64,000 nucleotides of DNA from Bradyrhizobium genosp. L (GTDB lineage Bacteria; Pseudomonadota; Alphaproteobacteria; Rhizobiales; Xanthobacteraceae). The position numbers and the translations under genes are program-made. The stretch covers positions 1,426,001 through 1,490,000 of the forward strand of contig NZ_CP061378.1 in assembly GCF_015624485.1 (NCBI RefSeq), written 5' to 3'. This document shows positions 18,071-26,674 of this stretch, one piece after another; within the stretch, counting starts at the first letter, position 1, and each line of letters starts with the position of its first letter. The notes under the pieces were generated by a model. That model ran no database searches. It was not told the DNA's origin and saw only the letters and a list, made by a program, of their open reading frames with translations.

Positions 18071-18607
18071 ATGACGCGACAGCTCGCTTTGCTTGGTTCG
18101 GCCGTTTGCCTCGTCCTGTCGGCCGGCGCCGCCAACGCCGTCGACCTGCCCATCCGCAAGGCCGGATTGTGGGAAATGAAGATGGTGCGCAGCGGGGGCG
18201 CGATCCCGGAGATCACCATGCAGCACTGCACCGACGAGAGCACCGACAAGGAGATGAGCACGGCGGCCTCGCCGATGGCCAAGCAGATCTGCTCCAAGCA
18301 GGACATCCAGAAGACCGCGACCGGCTATGTCAGCGACAGCGTCTGTGGCATGGCCGGCATTTCGATCACTTCGCATGCCGAGATCGTCGGCGACTTCAAC
18401 TCCGCCTATACGGTCAAGAGCACCTCGCATTCCGAGGGTGGTCCATCCGGCGCCCGCGACACCACGACGACCATCGAGGCGAAATGGCTCGGCGCCTGCA
18501 AGAGCGACCAGAAGCCCGGTGACATCGTCATGCCCGGCGGCATGAAGATGAACGTCAAGGACATGCAGAAGCTGAAGGACCTGCTGCCGAAGCAGCAGCC
18601 GAAGTAG
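18071..18607 (+). CDS. DUF3617-like exported protein
   Basis: 178-residue periplasmic protein with a signal peptide (MTRQLALLGSAVCLVLSAGAANA). The mature form starts VDLPIRKAGLWEMKMVR and has the GLWE and CxTDES / CGMAG Cys pattern I associate with DUF3617 proteins, of unknown function. The C-terminus is Lys-rich (KDMQKLKDLLPKQQPK). Start at the ATG at 18071 preceded by GGGAGGAA. Confidence 0.8.
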   Translation: MTRQLALLGSAVCLVLSAGAANAVDLPIRKAGLWEMKMVRSGGAIPEITMQHCTDESTDKEMSTAASPMAKQICSKQDIQKTATGYVSDSVCGMAGISITSHAEIVGDFNSAYTVKSTSHSEGGPSGARDTTTTIEAKWLGACKSDQKPGDIVMPGGMKMNVKDMQKLKDLLPKQQPK

Positions 18608-18680
18608 CGCTGCTGCTCGCGTGTTCATATCTATCCGCATCACGCTGAGAGGATCTCAGTGGCTGCGCAACAAATTCAAT

Positions 18681-18803
18681 GTCGTCCCCGAAAGCAGGGA
18701 CCCATAACCACCGAAGTTCATAGTTGCACACCTCTGGGACGACGAGTCCCTTTCATAACACCCGCCGCGGAGTATGGGTCCCTGCTTTCGCAGGGACGAC
18801 ATC
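18681..18803. repeat. Family A repeat pair
   Basis: Facing arms at about 18681 (GTCGTCCCCGAAAGCAGGGA, CCCATAACCAC) and 18774-18803 (TATGGGTCCCTGCTTTCGCA, GGGACGAC). Lies between the convergent ends of the DUF3617 gene and the histidine kinase gene; nothing else is seen in that 270-base gap. Confidence 0.85.
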
Positions 18804-18877
18804 GAGTATGTTGGGACACCGAGAGCCATACATTCACATGCTCTCAGGATGACGGATAACAAGCCGATCGTTCCTGC

Positions 18878-20272
18878 TTACACCGGCACCCGCACCGCCG
18901 CGCGCAGGCCGCCCATCGGGCTTTCGCCGAGCATGATGTCGCCGCCGTGGGAGCGGGCGATGTCGCGGGCGATGGCGAGGCCGAGGCCGCTGCCGCCTTC
19001 GTCCTGGTTGCGCGCATCGTCGAGCCGCAGGAACGGCTTGAACACCTCCTCGCGCATGTTGGCGGGGATGCCGGGGCCGTCATCGTCGACCGTGATGTTG
19101 AGATAGCGGTGATCGCGCTGGCCGATGATCGAGATCGTGTTGGCGTGGCGCGCCGCGTTGGAGACGAGGTTGGCGAGGCAGCGCTTGAACGAGGCCGGCT
19201 TCACCGTGACCACCGGCAGGCCGTGGAACGCCACCGTGGCGATATGGCCGTGGCGCTCGGCATCGCCGCGCAATTCCTCCAGCGCCATGACCATGTCGGT
19301 CGGCTGCGCGACCTCGCCGGAATCGCCGCGGGCGAAGGCCAGATAGTCCTCCAGCATCATCGACATCTCGTCGACGTCCTTGCGCATCGCGTCGATCTCG
19401 GGACCTTCGCCGAGCAGCGCGAGCTCGAGCTTGAAGCGGGTCAGGATTGTGCGCAGATCGTGCGACACGCCGGCCAGCATCGCGGTGCGCTGCTCGATCG
19501 AGCGCTCGACGCGCCCTTTCATCTCGATGAAGGCCTGCGCCGCACGCCGCACCTCGCGCGCGCCGCGCGGCCGGAAGTTCGGCGCCTCGCGGCCCTTGCC
19601 GAAGCTTTCCGCCGCGTCGGCCAGTCTCAGGATCGGCTTGATCTGGTTGCGCAGGAACAGCACGGCGACGATCAGCAGGATCGTGGAGGTGCCGAGCATC
19701 CAGAAGATGAAGATCTCCGAATTGGAGGCGTAGGCCGCGCTGCGCTGCGCGAAGATCCGCATTACGGAATCGTCGAGCTGCACGCGGATCTCGACCAGAT
19801 TGGACTTGCCGACGGTGTCGATCCAGAACGGACGGCTGATCTGGCGGCCGAGCTGCACCGACAGCGTCTGGTCGAGCAGCGAGAAGAACGGTTTCGGCCC
19901 CGGCGGCGGCATGTCGCCGGCGGGCAGGAAGTCGACCACGAGCTGCAGCTTCTGGGCGATATGACGCAGCTGCGCGCGGTCCTTGTCCTGCGGGTACATC
20001 TTGTAGACGTCGATCAGCGCGGCGATGTCGGACACCACGGCGGCCGACAGCCGTCGCGTCACCGTGTTCCAGTGCCGCTCCATGAACACGAAGGCGACCA
20101 CGGTCTGCAGGATCACCATCGGCACGATCATGATCAGCAGCGCACGGGCATAGAGGCCGGTCGGCATCCAGCTCTTGAACGCGTTACCCATCCAGCCATT
20201 GGCCTTCGACACGCGCTGCGAGGCGTTCTTGATCAGGGTCAGGCCGGTGTCGAGCGTGCTCATGGCTGACAT
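18878..20272 (-). CDS. EnvZ-like sensor histidine kinase
   Basis: 464-residue inner-membrane kinase. Transmembrane segments are at about 43-64 and 186-207, flanking a periplasmic sensor of about 120 residues. A HAMP-like linker (about 208-260) leads to the H-box MLAGVSHDLRTILTRFKLEL with His271, N-box NLVSNAARHA, G1 DDDGPGIP and G2 GSGLGLAIA. It pairs with the OmpR-type regulator immediately upstream (stop to start one base apart) and forms an operon with a MarR gene. The H-box HDLRT resembles EnvZ; I infer an envelope signal, unknown which. The ATG at 20263 is an alternative start. Confidence 0.93.
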   Translation of the reverse strand: MSAMSTLDTGLTLIKNASQRVSKANGWMGNAFKSWMPTGLYARALLIMIVPMVILQTVVAFVFMERHWNTVTRRLSAAVVSDIAALIDVYKMYPQDKDRAQLRHIAQKLQLVVDFLPAGDMPPPGPKPFFSLLDQTLSVQLGRQISRPFWIDTVGKSNLVEIRVQLDDSVMRIFAQRSAAYASNSEIFIFWMLGTSTILLIVAVLFLRNQIKPILRLADAAESFGKGREAPNFRPRGAREVRRAAQAFIEMKGRVERSIEQRTAMLAGVSHDLRTILTRFKLELALLGEGPEIDAMRKDVDEMSMMLEDYLAFARGDSGEVAQPTDMVMALEELRGDAERHGHIATVAFHGLPVVTVKPASFKRCLANLVSNAARHANTISIIGQRDHRYLNITVDDDGPGIPANMREEVFKPFLRLDDARNQDEGGSGLGLAIARDIARSHGGDIMLGESPMGGLRAAVRVPV

Positions 20273-20273
20273 C

Positions 20274-21002
20274 TTATGGCGAGGCCACCAGGCGATAGCC
20301 GATGCCGCGCACCGCCTGCAGGAACAGCGGATTGGCCGGGTCGCGCTCGATCTTGCGGCGCAGCCGGTTGATCTGCACGTCGACCGCGCGTTCGTTGACC
20401 GTGCCGCCGCTGGTCAGCGCGGCACGCGGCACCGTCTCGCCGGGTGCGGCGGCGAGGATGCGCAGCATCTCGCGCTCGCGGTCGGTGAGATGGATGATCT
20501 CCTCGCCCTGGCGCAGCTCGCTGCGCTCGAGATGGAAGATGTAGGGGCCGAACGCGATCTGCTCGACGGTCGCGACCTGCGGCGGCGCGGTGCGCTTGAG
20601 GATGTTGCCGATGCGCAAGACCAGCTCGCGCGGCTCGAACGGTTTTGCGACGTAATCGTCGGCGCCGATCTGCAGTCCCTCGATGCGGGCCTCGGCCTCA
20701 TGGCGCGCGGTCAGCATGATGATCGGCACCGAGGAGGACGAGCGGATGAAACGGGCGAGGTCGAAGCCGTTTTCGCCGGGCATCATCACGTCGAGGATGA
20801 GCAGGTCGAAATGCAGCCCGAGCAGCTTGGCGCGCGCGTCGCTGGCGCTCATCGCGGTGGTGACGCGGTAGCCTTCGCCGCACAGGAATCGCGACAGCAG
20901 GTCGCGAATGCGCCGGTCGTCGTCGACCAGCAGAAGATGCGGCGCGTCGTCGGCCGGCTCGGCCGGCGTCCGCACCATGGTTGCAGCCTGCACCACGCTC
21001 AC
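20274..21002 (-). CDS. OmpR/PhoB-family response regulator (PetR-like)
   Basis: 242 residues: receiver domain (about 20-135) with acidic pocket LLVDDDRRIR, phosphoacceptor D71 (LLILDVMMPGENG), Thr in MLTAR and Lys in YVAKPFEP, then a winged-helix DNA-binding domain (about 150-240) with RAVDVQINRLRRKIE and AVRGIGYRL. The start overlaps the MarR stop by ATGA. The MarR-regulator-kinase order recalls petP-petR of Rhodobacter, where these genes affect cytochrome bc1 expression; that function is inferred, not shown. Confidence 0.93.
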   Translation of the reverse strand: MSVVQAATMVRTPAEPADDAPHLLLVDDDRRIRDLLSRFLCGEGYRVTTAMSASDARAKLLGLHFDLLILDVMMPGENGFDLARFIRSSSSVPIIMLTARHEAEARIEGLQIGADDYVAKPFEPRELVLRIGNILKRTAPPQVATVEQIAFGPYIFHLERSELRQGEEIIHLTDREREMLRILAAAPGETVPRAALTSGGTVNERAVDVQINRLRRKIERDPANPLFLQAVRGIGYRLVASP

Positions 21003-21547
21003 TCCCTCGTCTTCTTGCCGCCGAAGATCGCCTCTAGCACCTTGTCGGGATCGTCGCGGTCGATCATCGCGCGCAGGAACTGGCGCACCGTCTCGACGCC
21101 GTCGGCATCGATGCCGGCGACCGCGCGATTGATGCGGTCGGTCTGCAGCCCCGCGAGCTTTGCGACCAGCGCCTCGCCCTTGGGCGTGGCGTAGAGCAGC
21201 CGTTGCCGGCGGTCGTTGTTGCCGGTCTTCTGCACGATGTAGCCCTCGTCCAGGAGCTGCTTGAGCACGCGGCCGAGCGACTGCTTGGTGATGCGCAGGA
21301 CGTCGAGCAGGTCGGCCACCTTCAGGCCGGGATAGCGGGTGACGAAGTGGATAACGCGGTGGTGGGCGCGGCCGAAGCCGAATGCCTCCAACTCCTGGTC
21401 GGCGTCGCCGACAAAGTCGCGGTAGGCGAAGAACAAGAGCTCGATGACGTCCCAGCGCAGGTCGCGCCCGCCCGCTGCGGACGGCGAATGATCGCCCTCC
21501 TGCGAATCGGGTCTGGCAGCCATGCCTGGATAATTTATGTCAGTCAT
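20999..21547 (-). CDS. MarR-family transcriptional regulator (PetP-like)
   Basis: Winged-helix regulator of about 182 residues. The DNA-binding core is VIHFVTRYPGLKVADLLDVLRITKQSLGRVLKQLLDEGYIVQKTGNNDRRQRLLYATPKGE, with the helix-turn-helix around DLLDVLRITKQSLGRVLKQL and the wing with the conserved DRR. Proposed start is the ATG at 21547 (MTDINYPGMAARPDSQEG); 21523 is also possible, and neither has a strong ribosome site. First gene of an operon with the response regulator and kinase. Confidence 0.88.
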   Translation of the reverse strand: MTDINYPGMAARPDSQEGDHSPSAAGGRDLRWDVIELLFFAYRDFVGDADQELEAFGFGRAHHRVIHFVTRYPGLKVADLLDVLRITKQSLGRVLKQLLDEGYIVQKTGNNDRRQRLLYATPKGEALVAKLAGLQTDRINRAVAGIDADGVETVRQFLRAMIDRDDPDKVLEAIFGGKKTRE

Positions 21548-21556
21548 ATTGACGTA
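21541..21556. promoter_or_regulatory. Small palindrome at the marR start, possible autoregulatory operator
   Basis: Read on the minus strand, GTCA-ATA-TGAC is a perfect 4-bp inverted repeat that includes the proposed ATG of the MarR gene, flanked by further half-matches (TACGTCA and TGACATA). MarR proteins usually bind short inverted repeats near their own promoter. The arms are short, so this could be chance. Confidence 0.25.
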
Positions 21557-21589
21557 TCTTGGGTCCAATGTTACAAAACTGCATGTCAT

Positions 21590-21613
21590 GACGAAATATT
21601 AAGTCGTTTCGTC
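21590..21613. promoter_or_regulatory. Inverted repeat GACGAAA-N10-TTTCGTC
   Basis: Perfect 7-bp inverted repeat with a 10-base AT-rich spacer in the marR-ilvE intergenic region (21548-21878), 43 bases upstream of marR. Spacing of about 1.6 helical turns suits a dimeric regulator. Regulator unknown. Confidence 0.3.
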
Positions 21614-21759
21614 CCCGACAACGTTTCATCGGCCTGAAAGAGCCAGCGATGGCGGTTTGGGCCGCAAATTTGACTACCGTGCGATTGTCGAGCGGCATTT
21701 CGGCAAACATACTGGACTTCGCTAATCCGCAAAAGCATGTCTAAGCGGGCATGTTGGCG

Positions 21760-21857
21760 CCGGAACCGGCCAAAGAGCCGGTCCTGGCGAAGTCCGGGTC
21801 AACCGGGCCTTTCGGGCCCCCGGGGGAAACAAACCGGCGCAGACGACCGCGCCGGTT
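21760..21857 (+). promoter_or_regulatory. Structured 5' leader of ilvE (three hairpins)
   Basis: Three consecutive hairpins precede ilvE: ACCGGC / GCCGGT around 21765-21785, GGGCC / GGCCC with loop TTTCG around 21805-21820, and a perfect 9-bp stem AACCGGCGC (21832-21840) / GCGCCGGTT (21849-21857). The last ends 21 bases before the ATG and so is next to the ribosome site. No oligo-T follows, so translational control or mRNA stability is more likely than termination. Confidence 0.4.
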
Positions 21858-21878
21858 GCGAGAGCGGAAAGCAGGACC

Positions 21879-22958
21879 ATGAGTTTGAAATTCGAAATCC
21901 AGCCAGCGGCGAATGCGACCTCCGACAAGGATCGCACGGCAAAGCTCGTGGACCCCGGCTTCGGCCGCGTCTTCACCGACCACATGGCCATCGTCCACTA
22001 CAACCAGGCCAAGGGCTGGCATGGCGCGCGCGTCGAATCCCGCGCCAATTTCCCGCTCGATCCGGCCGGCGCCGTGCTGCATTACGCGCAGGAGATCTTT
22101 GAGGGGCTGAAGGCCTACAAGCGCGACGATGGCGGCGTGAACCTGTTCCGCCCCGACGCCAATGCGCGCCGCTTCCGCGATTCGGCGGATCGCATGGCGA
22201 TGGCGCCGCTGCCCGACGACGTCTTCATCGAGGCGGTCGAGCAGCTGGTGCGGATCGACCGCGCCTGGATCCCGGGCGGCGAGGGCAGCCTCTATCTGCG
22301 TCCCTTCATGATCGCGAGCGAGATCTTCCTCGGCGTCAAGCCGTCGGCTGAATACATCTTCTCGGTGATCGCCTCGCCGGTCGGCTCCTATTTCAAGGGC
22401 GGCCCGGCGCCGGTCTCGATCTGGGTGTCGGAGAATTACACGCGGGCTGCGGTCGGCGGCACCGGCGCGGTCAAATGCGGCGGCAACTATGCCGCAAGCC
22501 TGCGCGCGCAGGCCGAGGCGATCCAGCACGGCTGCGACCAGGTCGTGTTCCTCGATGCGGTCGAGCGCCGCTATATCGAGGAGCTCGGCGGCATGAACGT
22601 GTTCTTCGTGTTCGACGACGGCTCGCTCGCGACGCCGCCGCTCGGCACCATCCTGCCCGGCATCACCCGCGATTCGATCATCGCGCTGGCGAAAGACGCC
22701 GGTACGGTGGTGCGCGAGGAGCCCTATACGATCCAGCAATGGCGCGCGGATGCCGCCAGCGGTAGGCTGAAGGAGGCGTTCGCCTGCGGCACCGCCGCCG
22801 TGATCTCGCCGATCGGCAAGGTCTGTTCCGCCAGCGGCGATTTTTCGATCAGCGGCGGCGTCGCCGGCCCGGTCGCGATGGGCATGCGCAAGAAGCTGGT
22901 CGACATCCAGTACGGCCGCACCAACGACCCGCACAACTGGATCAGGAACGTCGCGTAA
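21879..22958 (+). CDS. ilvE: Branched-chain amino acid aminotransferase
   Basis: Fold type IV PLP enzyme of 359 residues that transaminates leucine, isoleucine and valine with 2-oxoglutarate. Schiff-base Lys199 lies in GGTGAVKCGGNYAASL, followed by FLDAVERRYIEELGGMNVFFV and the C-terminal EAFACGTAAVISPIG. Start at the ATG at 21879 with AGGA upstream. The gene is monocistronic in appearance, with a structured leader and a family D repeat after its stop. Confidence 0.96.
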   Translation: MSLKFEIQPAANATSDKDRTAKLVDPGFGRVFTDHMAIVHYNQAKGWHGARVESRANFPLDPAGAVLHYAQEIFEGLKAYKRDDGGVNLFRPDANARRFRDSADRMAMAPLPDDVFIEAVEQLVRIDRAWIPGGEGSLYLRPFMIASEIFLGVKPSAEYIFSVIASPVGSYFKGGPAPVSIWVSENYTRAAVGGTGAVKCGGNYAASLRAQAEAIQHGCDQVVFLDAVERRYIEELGGMNVFFVFDDGSLATPPLGTILPGITRDSIIALAKDAGTVVREEPYTIQQWRADAASGRLKEAFACGTAAVISPIGKVCSASGDFSISGGVAGPVAMGMRKKLVDIQYGRTNDPHNWIRNVA

Positions 22959-22985
22959 TCGGCGCGCAAGTGTAAGGTGGGCACG

Positions 22986-23130
22986 CTGTCTCACTCCCTC
23001 GCCCCGCCCTCGCGGGGAGAGGGTGGGGTGAGGGGCTCTCTCAGTGCCGGGACTCGCGGAGAGTCCCCCTCACCCGGAACGCATCTCACGATGCGTTCCG
23101 ACCTCTCCCCGCAAGCGGGGCGAGGTAAGG
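22986..23130. repeat. Family D repeat pair
   Basis: Facing copies: CTCGCCCCGCCCTCGCGGGG with GAGAGGGTGGGGTGAGGGG (22990-23033), and the mirror CCCCTCACCCGGAACGCATC through CCTCTCCCCGCAAGCGGGG (23068-23120). Between them is a 9-bp inverted repeat GGAACGCAT / ATGCGTTCC. Fills the ilvE-hisS gap. Confidence 0.8.
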
Positions 23131-23220
23131 GACCGCGATGCCTTGCTCCGGGCCGGCTCGGCTGGTAACCCGACGTCATCCTTGTAAGGTCTCGCTCCTT
23201 ACAGACCTCACGAGTCTGAC

Positions 23221-24735
23221 ATGGCCGACAAACCCAAAAAACCGCAGAAACTGAAGGCGCGCCTGCCGCGCGGGCTGGAGGATCGTGGCCCGGCCGCGAT
23301 CAATGCCACGCGGGCGATGGTGGAGAAGATCCGCGCCGTCTACGAGCTCTACGGCTTCGAGCCGGTGGAGACCCCGGCGATGGAATACACTGACGCGCTC
23401 GGCAAATTCCTGCCCGACCAGGATCGTCCCAACGAGGGCGTGTTCTCGTTCCAGGACGACGACGAGCAGTGGATATCGCTGCGCTACGACCTCACAGCGC
23501 CGCTGGCGCGCTATGTCGCGGAAAATTTCGACGCGCTGCCGAAGCCGTACCGCTCCTACCGCTTCGGCTATGTGTTTCGCAACGAGAAGCCCGGCCCCGG
23601 CCGCTTCCGCCAGTTCATGCAGTTCGATGCGGATACGGTGGGCTCCGGTTCGCCGGCGGCCGACGCGGAGATCTGCATGATGGCGGCCGACACGATGCAA
23701 GCGCTCGGCATCCAGCGCGGCCAGTATCTCGTGAAGATCAACAACCGCAAGGTGCTCGACGGCGTGCTCGAGGCGATCGGTCTCGGTGGCGAGGAAAATG
23801 CTGGGCGCCGGCTCACGGTGCTGCGGGCGATCGACAAGCTCGACAAGTTTCCTGCCGACGAAGTTCGCAAGCTGCTCGGTCCCGGACGATGGGATGGCGG
23901 CGAAGAAGGCAAGGGCGACTTCACGAAGGGCGCCAACCTCAGCACGGCCGATGCCGATATCGTCTTGGCCGTCACTCAAAAGCGTGACGATTGGCGCGAG
24001 GCGATTGCAGCAGCGGACACCTATCTCGCCAGGAGCGAAATTGGACGGGCCGGTGTGAGCGAGCTCGAAGAGATTGCCAAGCTGGTCGCAGCGTCCGGCT
24101 ATGGCGCGGACCAGATCAGTATCGATCCCTCCGTCGTCCGCGGCCTCGAATACTACACCGGCCCGGTCTATGAGGTTGAGCTGCTGCTCGACACCAAGGA
24201 CGAGAAGGGCCGCCCGGTGCGGTTCGGCTCGGTCGGCGGCGGCGGACGCTATGATGGGCTGGTGTCGCGCTTCCGCGGCGAGCCAGTGCCGGCGACCGGC
24301 TTCTCGATCGGCGTGTCGCGGTTGCAGGCGGCGCTCACCTTGCTCGGCAAGCTCGAGACGCGGCCCGAGTTCGGACCCGTGGTCGTCACCGTGTTCGATC
24401 GCGACCGTGTCGCCGACTACCAGAAGATGGTGGCGGAGCTGCGCGCTGCGAATATCCGTGCCGAGCTTTATCTCGGCAACCCCAAGAACATGGGCAACCA
24501 GCTCAAATATGCCGATCGGCGCAACTCGCCCTGCGTGATCATCCAGGGGTCGGACGAGAAGGCGCGCGGCGAGGTGCAGGTCAAGGATTTGATCGAGGGC
24601 GCCAAGGCCGCCGCTGCGATCGCCTCGAACCAGGAATGGCGCGAAACGCGGCCGGCGCAATTCTCCTGTACCGAGGCCGATCTGGTCGCCAAGGTGCGCG
24701 AGGTGTTGGCCCGGCATGACGTGAGCTGGGGATAG
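23221..24735 (+). CDS. hisS: Histidyl-tRNA synthetase
   Basis: Class II synthetase of 504 residues that charges tRNA-His; longer than the 420-residue E. coli type because of an insertion (about residues 205-285, with [19 protein letters not shown]) seen in many alphaproteobacteria. Motif 1 is around [12 protein letters not shown], motif 2 is [29 protein letters not shown], the His-specific signature is [20 protein letters not shown], and motif 3 is [12 protein letters not shown]. The C-terminal anticodon-binding domain is at about 380-500. Starts at the ATG at 23221 ([21 protein letters not shown]). No hisZ follows. Confidence 0.97.
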   Translation: MADKPKKPQKLKARLPRGLEDRGPAAINATRAMVEKIRAVYELYGFEPVETPAMEYTDALGKFLPDQDRPNEGVFSFQDDDEQWISLRYDLTAPLARYVAENFDALPKPYRSYRFGYVFRNEKPGPGRFRQFMQFDADTVGSGSPAADAEICMMAADTMQALGIQRGQYLVKINNRKVLDGVLEAIGLGGEENAGRRLTVLRAIDKLDKFPADEVRKLLGPGRWDGGEEGKGDFTKGANLSTADADIVLAVTQKRDDWREAIAAADTYLARSEIGRAGVSELEEIAKLVAASGYGADQISIDPSVVRGLEYYTGPVYEVELLLDTKDEKGRPVRFGSVGGGGRYDGLVSRFRGEPVPATGFSIGVSRLQAALTLLGKLETRPEFGPVVVTVFDRDRVADYQKMVAELRAANIRAELYLGNPKNMGNQLKYADRRNSPCVIIQGSDEKARGEVQVKDLIEGAKAAAAIASNQEWRETRPAQFSCTEADLVAKVREVLARHDVSWG

Positions 24736-24740
24736 CTGGA

Positions 24741-24776
24741 TTGCCACGCGCGGGCTTGACCCGCGCAGCCATCTTC
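24741..24776. repeat. Family B-like half repeat
   Basis: GCCACGCGCGGGCTTGACCC then GCGCAGCCATC resembles one arm of the family B element and lies 6 bases after the hisS stop. No inverted partner is evident. Confidence 0.5.
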
Positions 24777-24847
24777 AAAATGATGCGCGCCGGCCGAACC
24801 CGGCCCTCGCCAGATTGCACGTCAACGATAACAAGGGAGTTTGTTCG

Positions 24848-25051
24848 ATGCCCGAGATCACCGTCAGCATGGCCGCAGGCCGCACCGAGGAGCAGAAGCT
24901 CGGGATGATGCGCGACATCACCCAGGCGCTGGTGAAGAACCTCGGCGTCGATGCCGATGCGGTCGTGATCCAGATCAACGAGGCGCCGCTTCATCACAAG
25001 ATGAAGGGCGGCAAGTCCTTCGTCGAGCGCGCAGCGGCTGCGAAGAAATGA
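24848..25051 (+). CDS. 4-oxalocrotonate tautomerase family protein
   Basis: 67-residue small tautomerase with the catalytic Pro immediately after the initiator Met (MPEITVSMAAGRTEEQK), as required for the Pro1 general base. Length fits the 62-70 residue family. Start at the ATG at 24848 preceded by AGGGAG. The substrate is unknown: the family acts on 2-hydroxymuconate or similar enols, and no aromatic degradation genes are adjacent. Confidence 0.9.
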   Translation: MPEITVSMAAGRTEEQKLGMMRDITQALVKNLGVDADAVVIQINEAPLHHKMKGGKSFVERAAAAKK

Positions 25052-25063
25052 CGCGCGAAAGCG

Positions 25064-25155
25064 CGTCATCCCGGGGCGCGCATTAGCGCGAACCCGGGAT
25101 CTCGATCCACAATCTCCAGATTCCGGGTTCACGCTTCGCGTGCCCCGGAATGACG
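25064..25155. repeat. Family B-related repeat pair (CGTCATCCCGGGG type)
   Basis: CGTCATCCCGGGGCGCGCAT and its mirror GCGTGCCCCGGAATGACG (ending 25155) face each other, with inner arms ACCCGGGATCT and AGATTCCGGGTTC. The element starts 13 bases after the tautomerase stop and ends 13 bases before the thioesterase ATG. Confidence 0.75.
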
Positions 25156-25167
25156 AGCCAAGGCACG

Positions 25168-25578
25168 ATGGACGCACGCGATTTCATCACGATCGGCATG
25201 AGCGCCGAGCGCATGCTGGTGGTGCCGGCGGAGCGCACGGTGGGGCACTTCGTGCCCGGCATGCCGATGGTCTATGCGACGCCGATGATGATCCTCGAAA
25301 TGGAGATGGCGTCGGGCGATGCGATCCGCAGCGCGCTGCAGCCGGGCTGGGTCACGGTCGGCACCGAGGTCGACATCCGCCACCTCGCCGCAGCGCTCAT
25401 CGGCGCCACGGTGCGCACCACCGCAAAAGTGATCGCAGTCGAGCGCCGCGTGATCCGCTTCGAGGTCGAGGCGTTCGAGGGCACGCGCAAGCTCGGCGAG
25501 GGCCGTCATGCGCGCGGCCTGATCAACGTCGAGACGTTCAACAAGCGGCTTGCCGGGGTGTCACGCGCGGAGCCGTAG
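25168..25578 (+). CDS. Hotdog-fold thioesterase (fluoroacetyl-CoA thioesterase-like)
   Basis: 136-residue hotdog protein. MDARDFITIGMSAERMLVVP then AERTVGHFVPGMPMVYATPMMILEMEMASGDAI, GWVTVGTEVDIRHLAA and GEGRHARGLIN match the pattern of FlK-type and related acyl-CoA thioesterases, where Thr, Glu and His form the active site (here T near MVYATPMMILEMEM and H in DIRHLAA). Start preferred at the ATG at 25168 with AAGG upstream, since 25150 would lie inside the repeat. Physiological substrate unknown. Confidence 0.82.
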   Translation: MDARDFITIGMSAERMLVVPAERTVGHFVPGMPMVYATPMMILEMEMASGDAIRSALQPGWVTVGTEVDIRHLAAALIGATVRTTAKVIAVERRVIRFEVEAFEGTRKLGEGRHARGLINVETFNKRLAGVSRAEP

Positions 25579-25661
25579 GGTGGGTTAGCGAAGCGTAACC
25601 CACCATTTGCGCCGCGGCGACAGAAGCGGTGGGTTACGCCTCCGGCTAACCCACCCTACGG
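25574..25661. repeat. Family C repeat pair (CGTAGGGTGGG...CCCACCCTACG)
   Basis: Facing arms CGTAGGGTGGGTTAGCGAAG and CCGGCTAACCCACCCTACGG. The first arm begins within the last codon of the thioesterase gene, so the TAG stop (25576-25578) is supplied by the repeat. Lies between convergent thioesterase and proC. Confidence 0.85.
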
Positions 25662-25672
25662 TTCAACAATCT

Positions 25673-26500
25673 CTACTTCGCCAATTCCTTCGAGCGCTTG
25701 GTCGCGGCTGCAATTGCGCGGGTCATCAGCGGTTGCATGCCGTCACGTGCCATCAGCACGTCGAGCGCCGCCGCAGTGGTGCCGCCGGGCGAGGTGACGT
25801 TCTGCCGCAACGTTGCGGACGGCAGGTCGGAGCGATGTAGCAGTTCGCCGGAGCCGGCGACGGTCGCCCGCGCCAGTGTCGTCGCGAGCTGCTCGGGCAG
25901 GCCGGCCGCGACGCCGGCGCGCGCGAGTTCTTCGGCGAGCAGGAACACATAGGCGGGACCGGAGCCGGAGACCGCGGTCACCGCGTCCATCAGGCCTTCA
26001 TCGTCGATCCATTCGACCAGACCGGTCGCTTGCAGCAGCGCATCCGTAGTGGCGCGCTGCGCGGCAGTGACATTCTGCGCCGGCACCGCGACCGTGATGC
26101 CGCGGCCGATCGCCGCCGGCGTGTTCGGCATCGCGCGCACCACCGCGCCGCCGACCACCTCTTCCAGTGCCGCGATCGTGGTGCCGGCCATGATCGAGAT
26201 CACCAGCGTCGACGGCGCGACCAACGCCTTCAGCGCCGCGCCGGCCTCGCGGAACGATTGCGGCTTCACGGCGACCACGAGCGTATCGACCGCGCCGACA
26301 TCCTGCGCTTTCGGGTTGAGGCGGACGCCCTTCGCCGCAAGCGCGGAGATATCAGGCGAGACATAGGGATCGATCACCGCGACACGTTCAGGTGCCAGCC
26401 CTTGTGCGAGCCAGCCGGTCAGCATCGCGCCGCCCATCTTGCCCGCGCCCGCAAGCGCGATGGTGCCGGTGGTGTTCGTCAATGCGTTGCTTGTGCTCAC
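25673..26500 (-). CDS. proC: Pyrroline-5-carboxylate reductase
   Basis: NADPH-dependent enzyme for the last step of proline synthesis, 275 residues. The Rossmann motif is IALAGAGKMGGAML; VVAVKPQSF, SIMAGTTIAALE and RAMPNTPAAIGRGITV are typical, and the dimerisation domain has DAVTAVSGSGPAYVFLLAEEL and NVTSPGGTTAAALDVL. I start at the GTG at 26500 (VSTSNALTNTTGTIALAGAG), with GGTGA upstream; the frame upstream runs into a family A repeat. The ybjN-like gene is upstream on the same strand, separated by that repeat. Confidence 0.94.
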   Translation of the reverse strand: MSTSNALTNTTGTIALAGAGKMGGAMLTGWLAQGLAPERVAVIDPYVSPDISALAAKGVRLNPKAQDVGAVDTLVVAVKPQSFREAGAALKALVAPSTLVISIMAGTTIAALEEVVGGAVVRAMPNTPAAIGRGITVAVPAQNVTAAQRATTDALLQATGLVEWIDDEGLMDAVTAVSGSGPAYVFLLAEELARAGVAAGLPEQLATTLARATVAGSGELLHRSDLPSATLRQNVTSPGGTTAAALDVLMARDGMQPLMTRAIAAATKRSKELAK

Positions 26501-26513
26501 AGGCGTCACCGTT

Positions 26514-26662
26514 CGTCGTCCCGGCCTAGTGCGCAATTGCGCACGGGGGCCGGGACCCATAACCACAGGCGGTTCTAGTGAAGCGAGCGGCAGGCCACAA
26601 GCAGTTTGCTTACCAACTGCTGCCGCGGCGTATGGGTCCCAGCCTTCGCCGGGACGACATCG
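26514..26662. repeat. Family A repeat pair
   Basis: Facing arms CGTCGTCCCGGCC...GGCCGGGACCCATAACCAC and TATGGGTCCCAGCCTTCGCC plus GGGACGACATCG. The left arm carries an extra 6-bp palindrome insert (GTGCGCAATTGCGCAC), unusual among the copies here. Lies between proC and the ybjN-like gene. Confidence 0.85.
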
Positions 26663-26674
26663 TACTTGTGGCTG

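Noticed and set aside
21738..21878. Leader peptide for ilvE attenuation
   Set aside because: The short frame starting at 21737 is Arg/Pro/Gly-rich and not enriched in Leu, Ile or Val codons.
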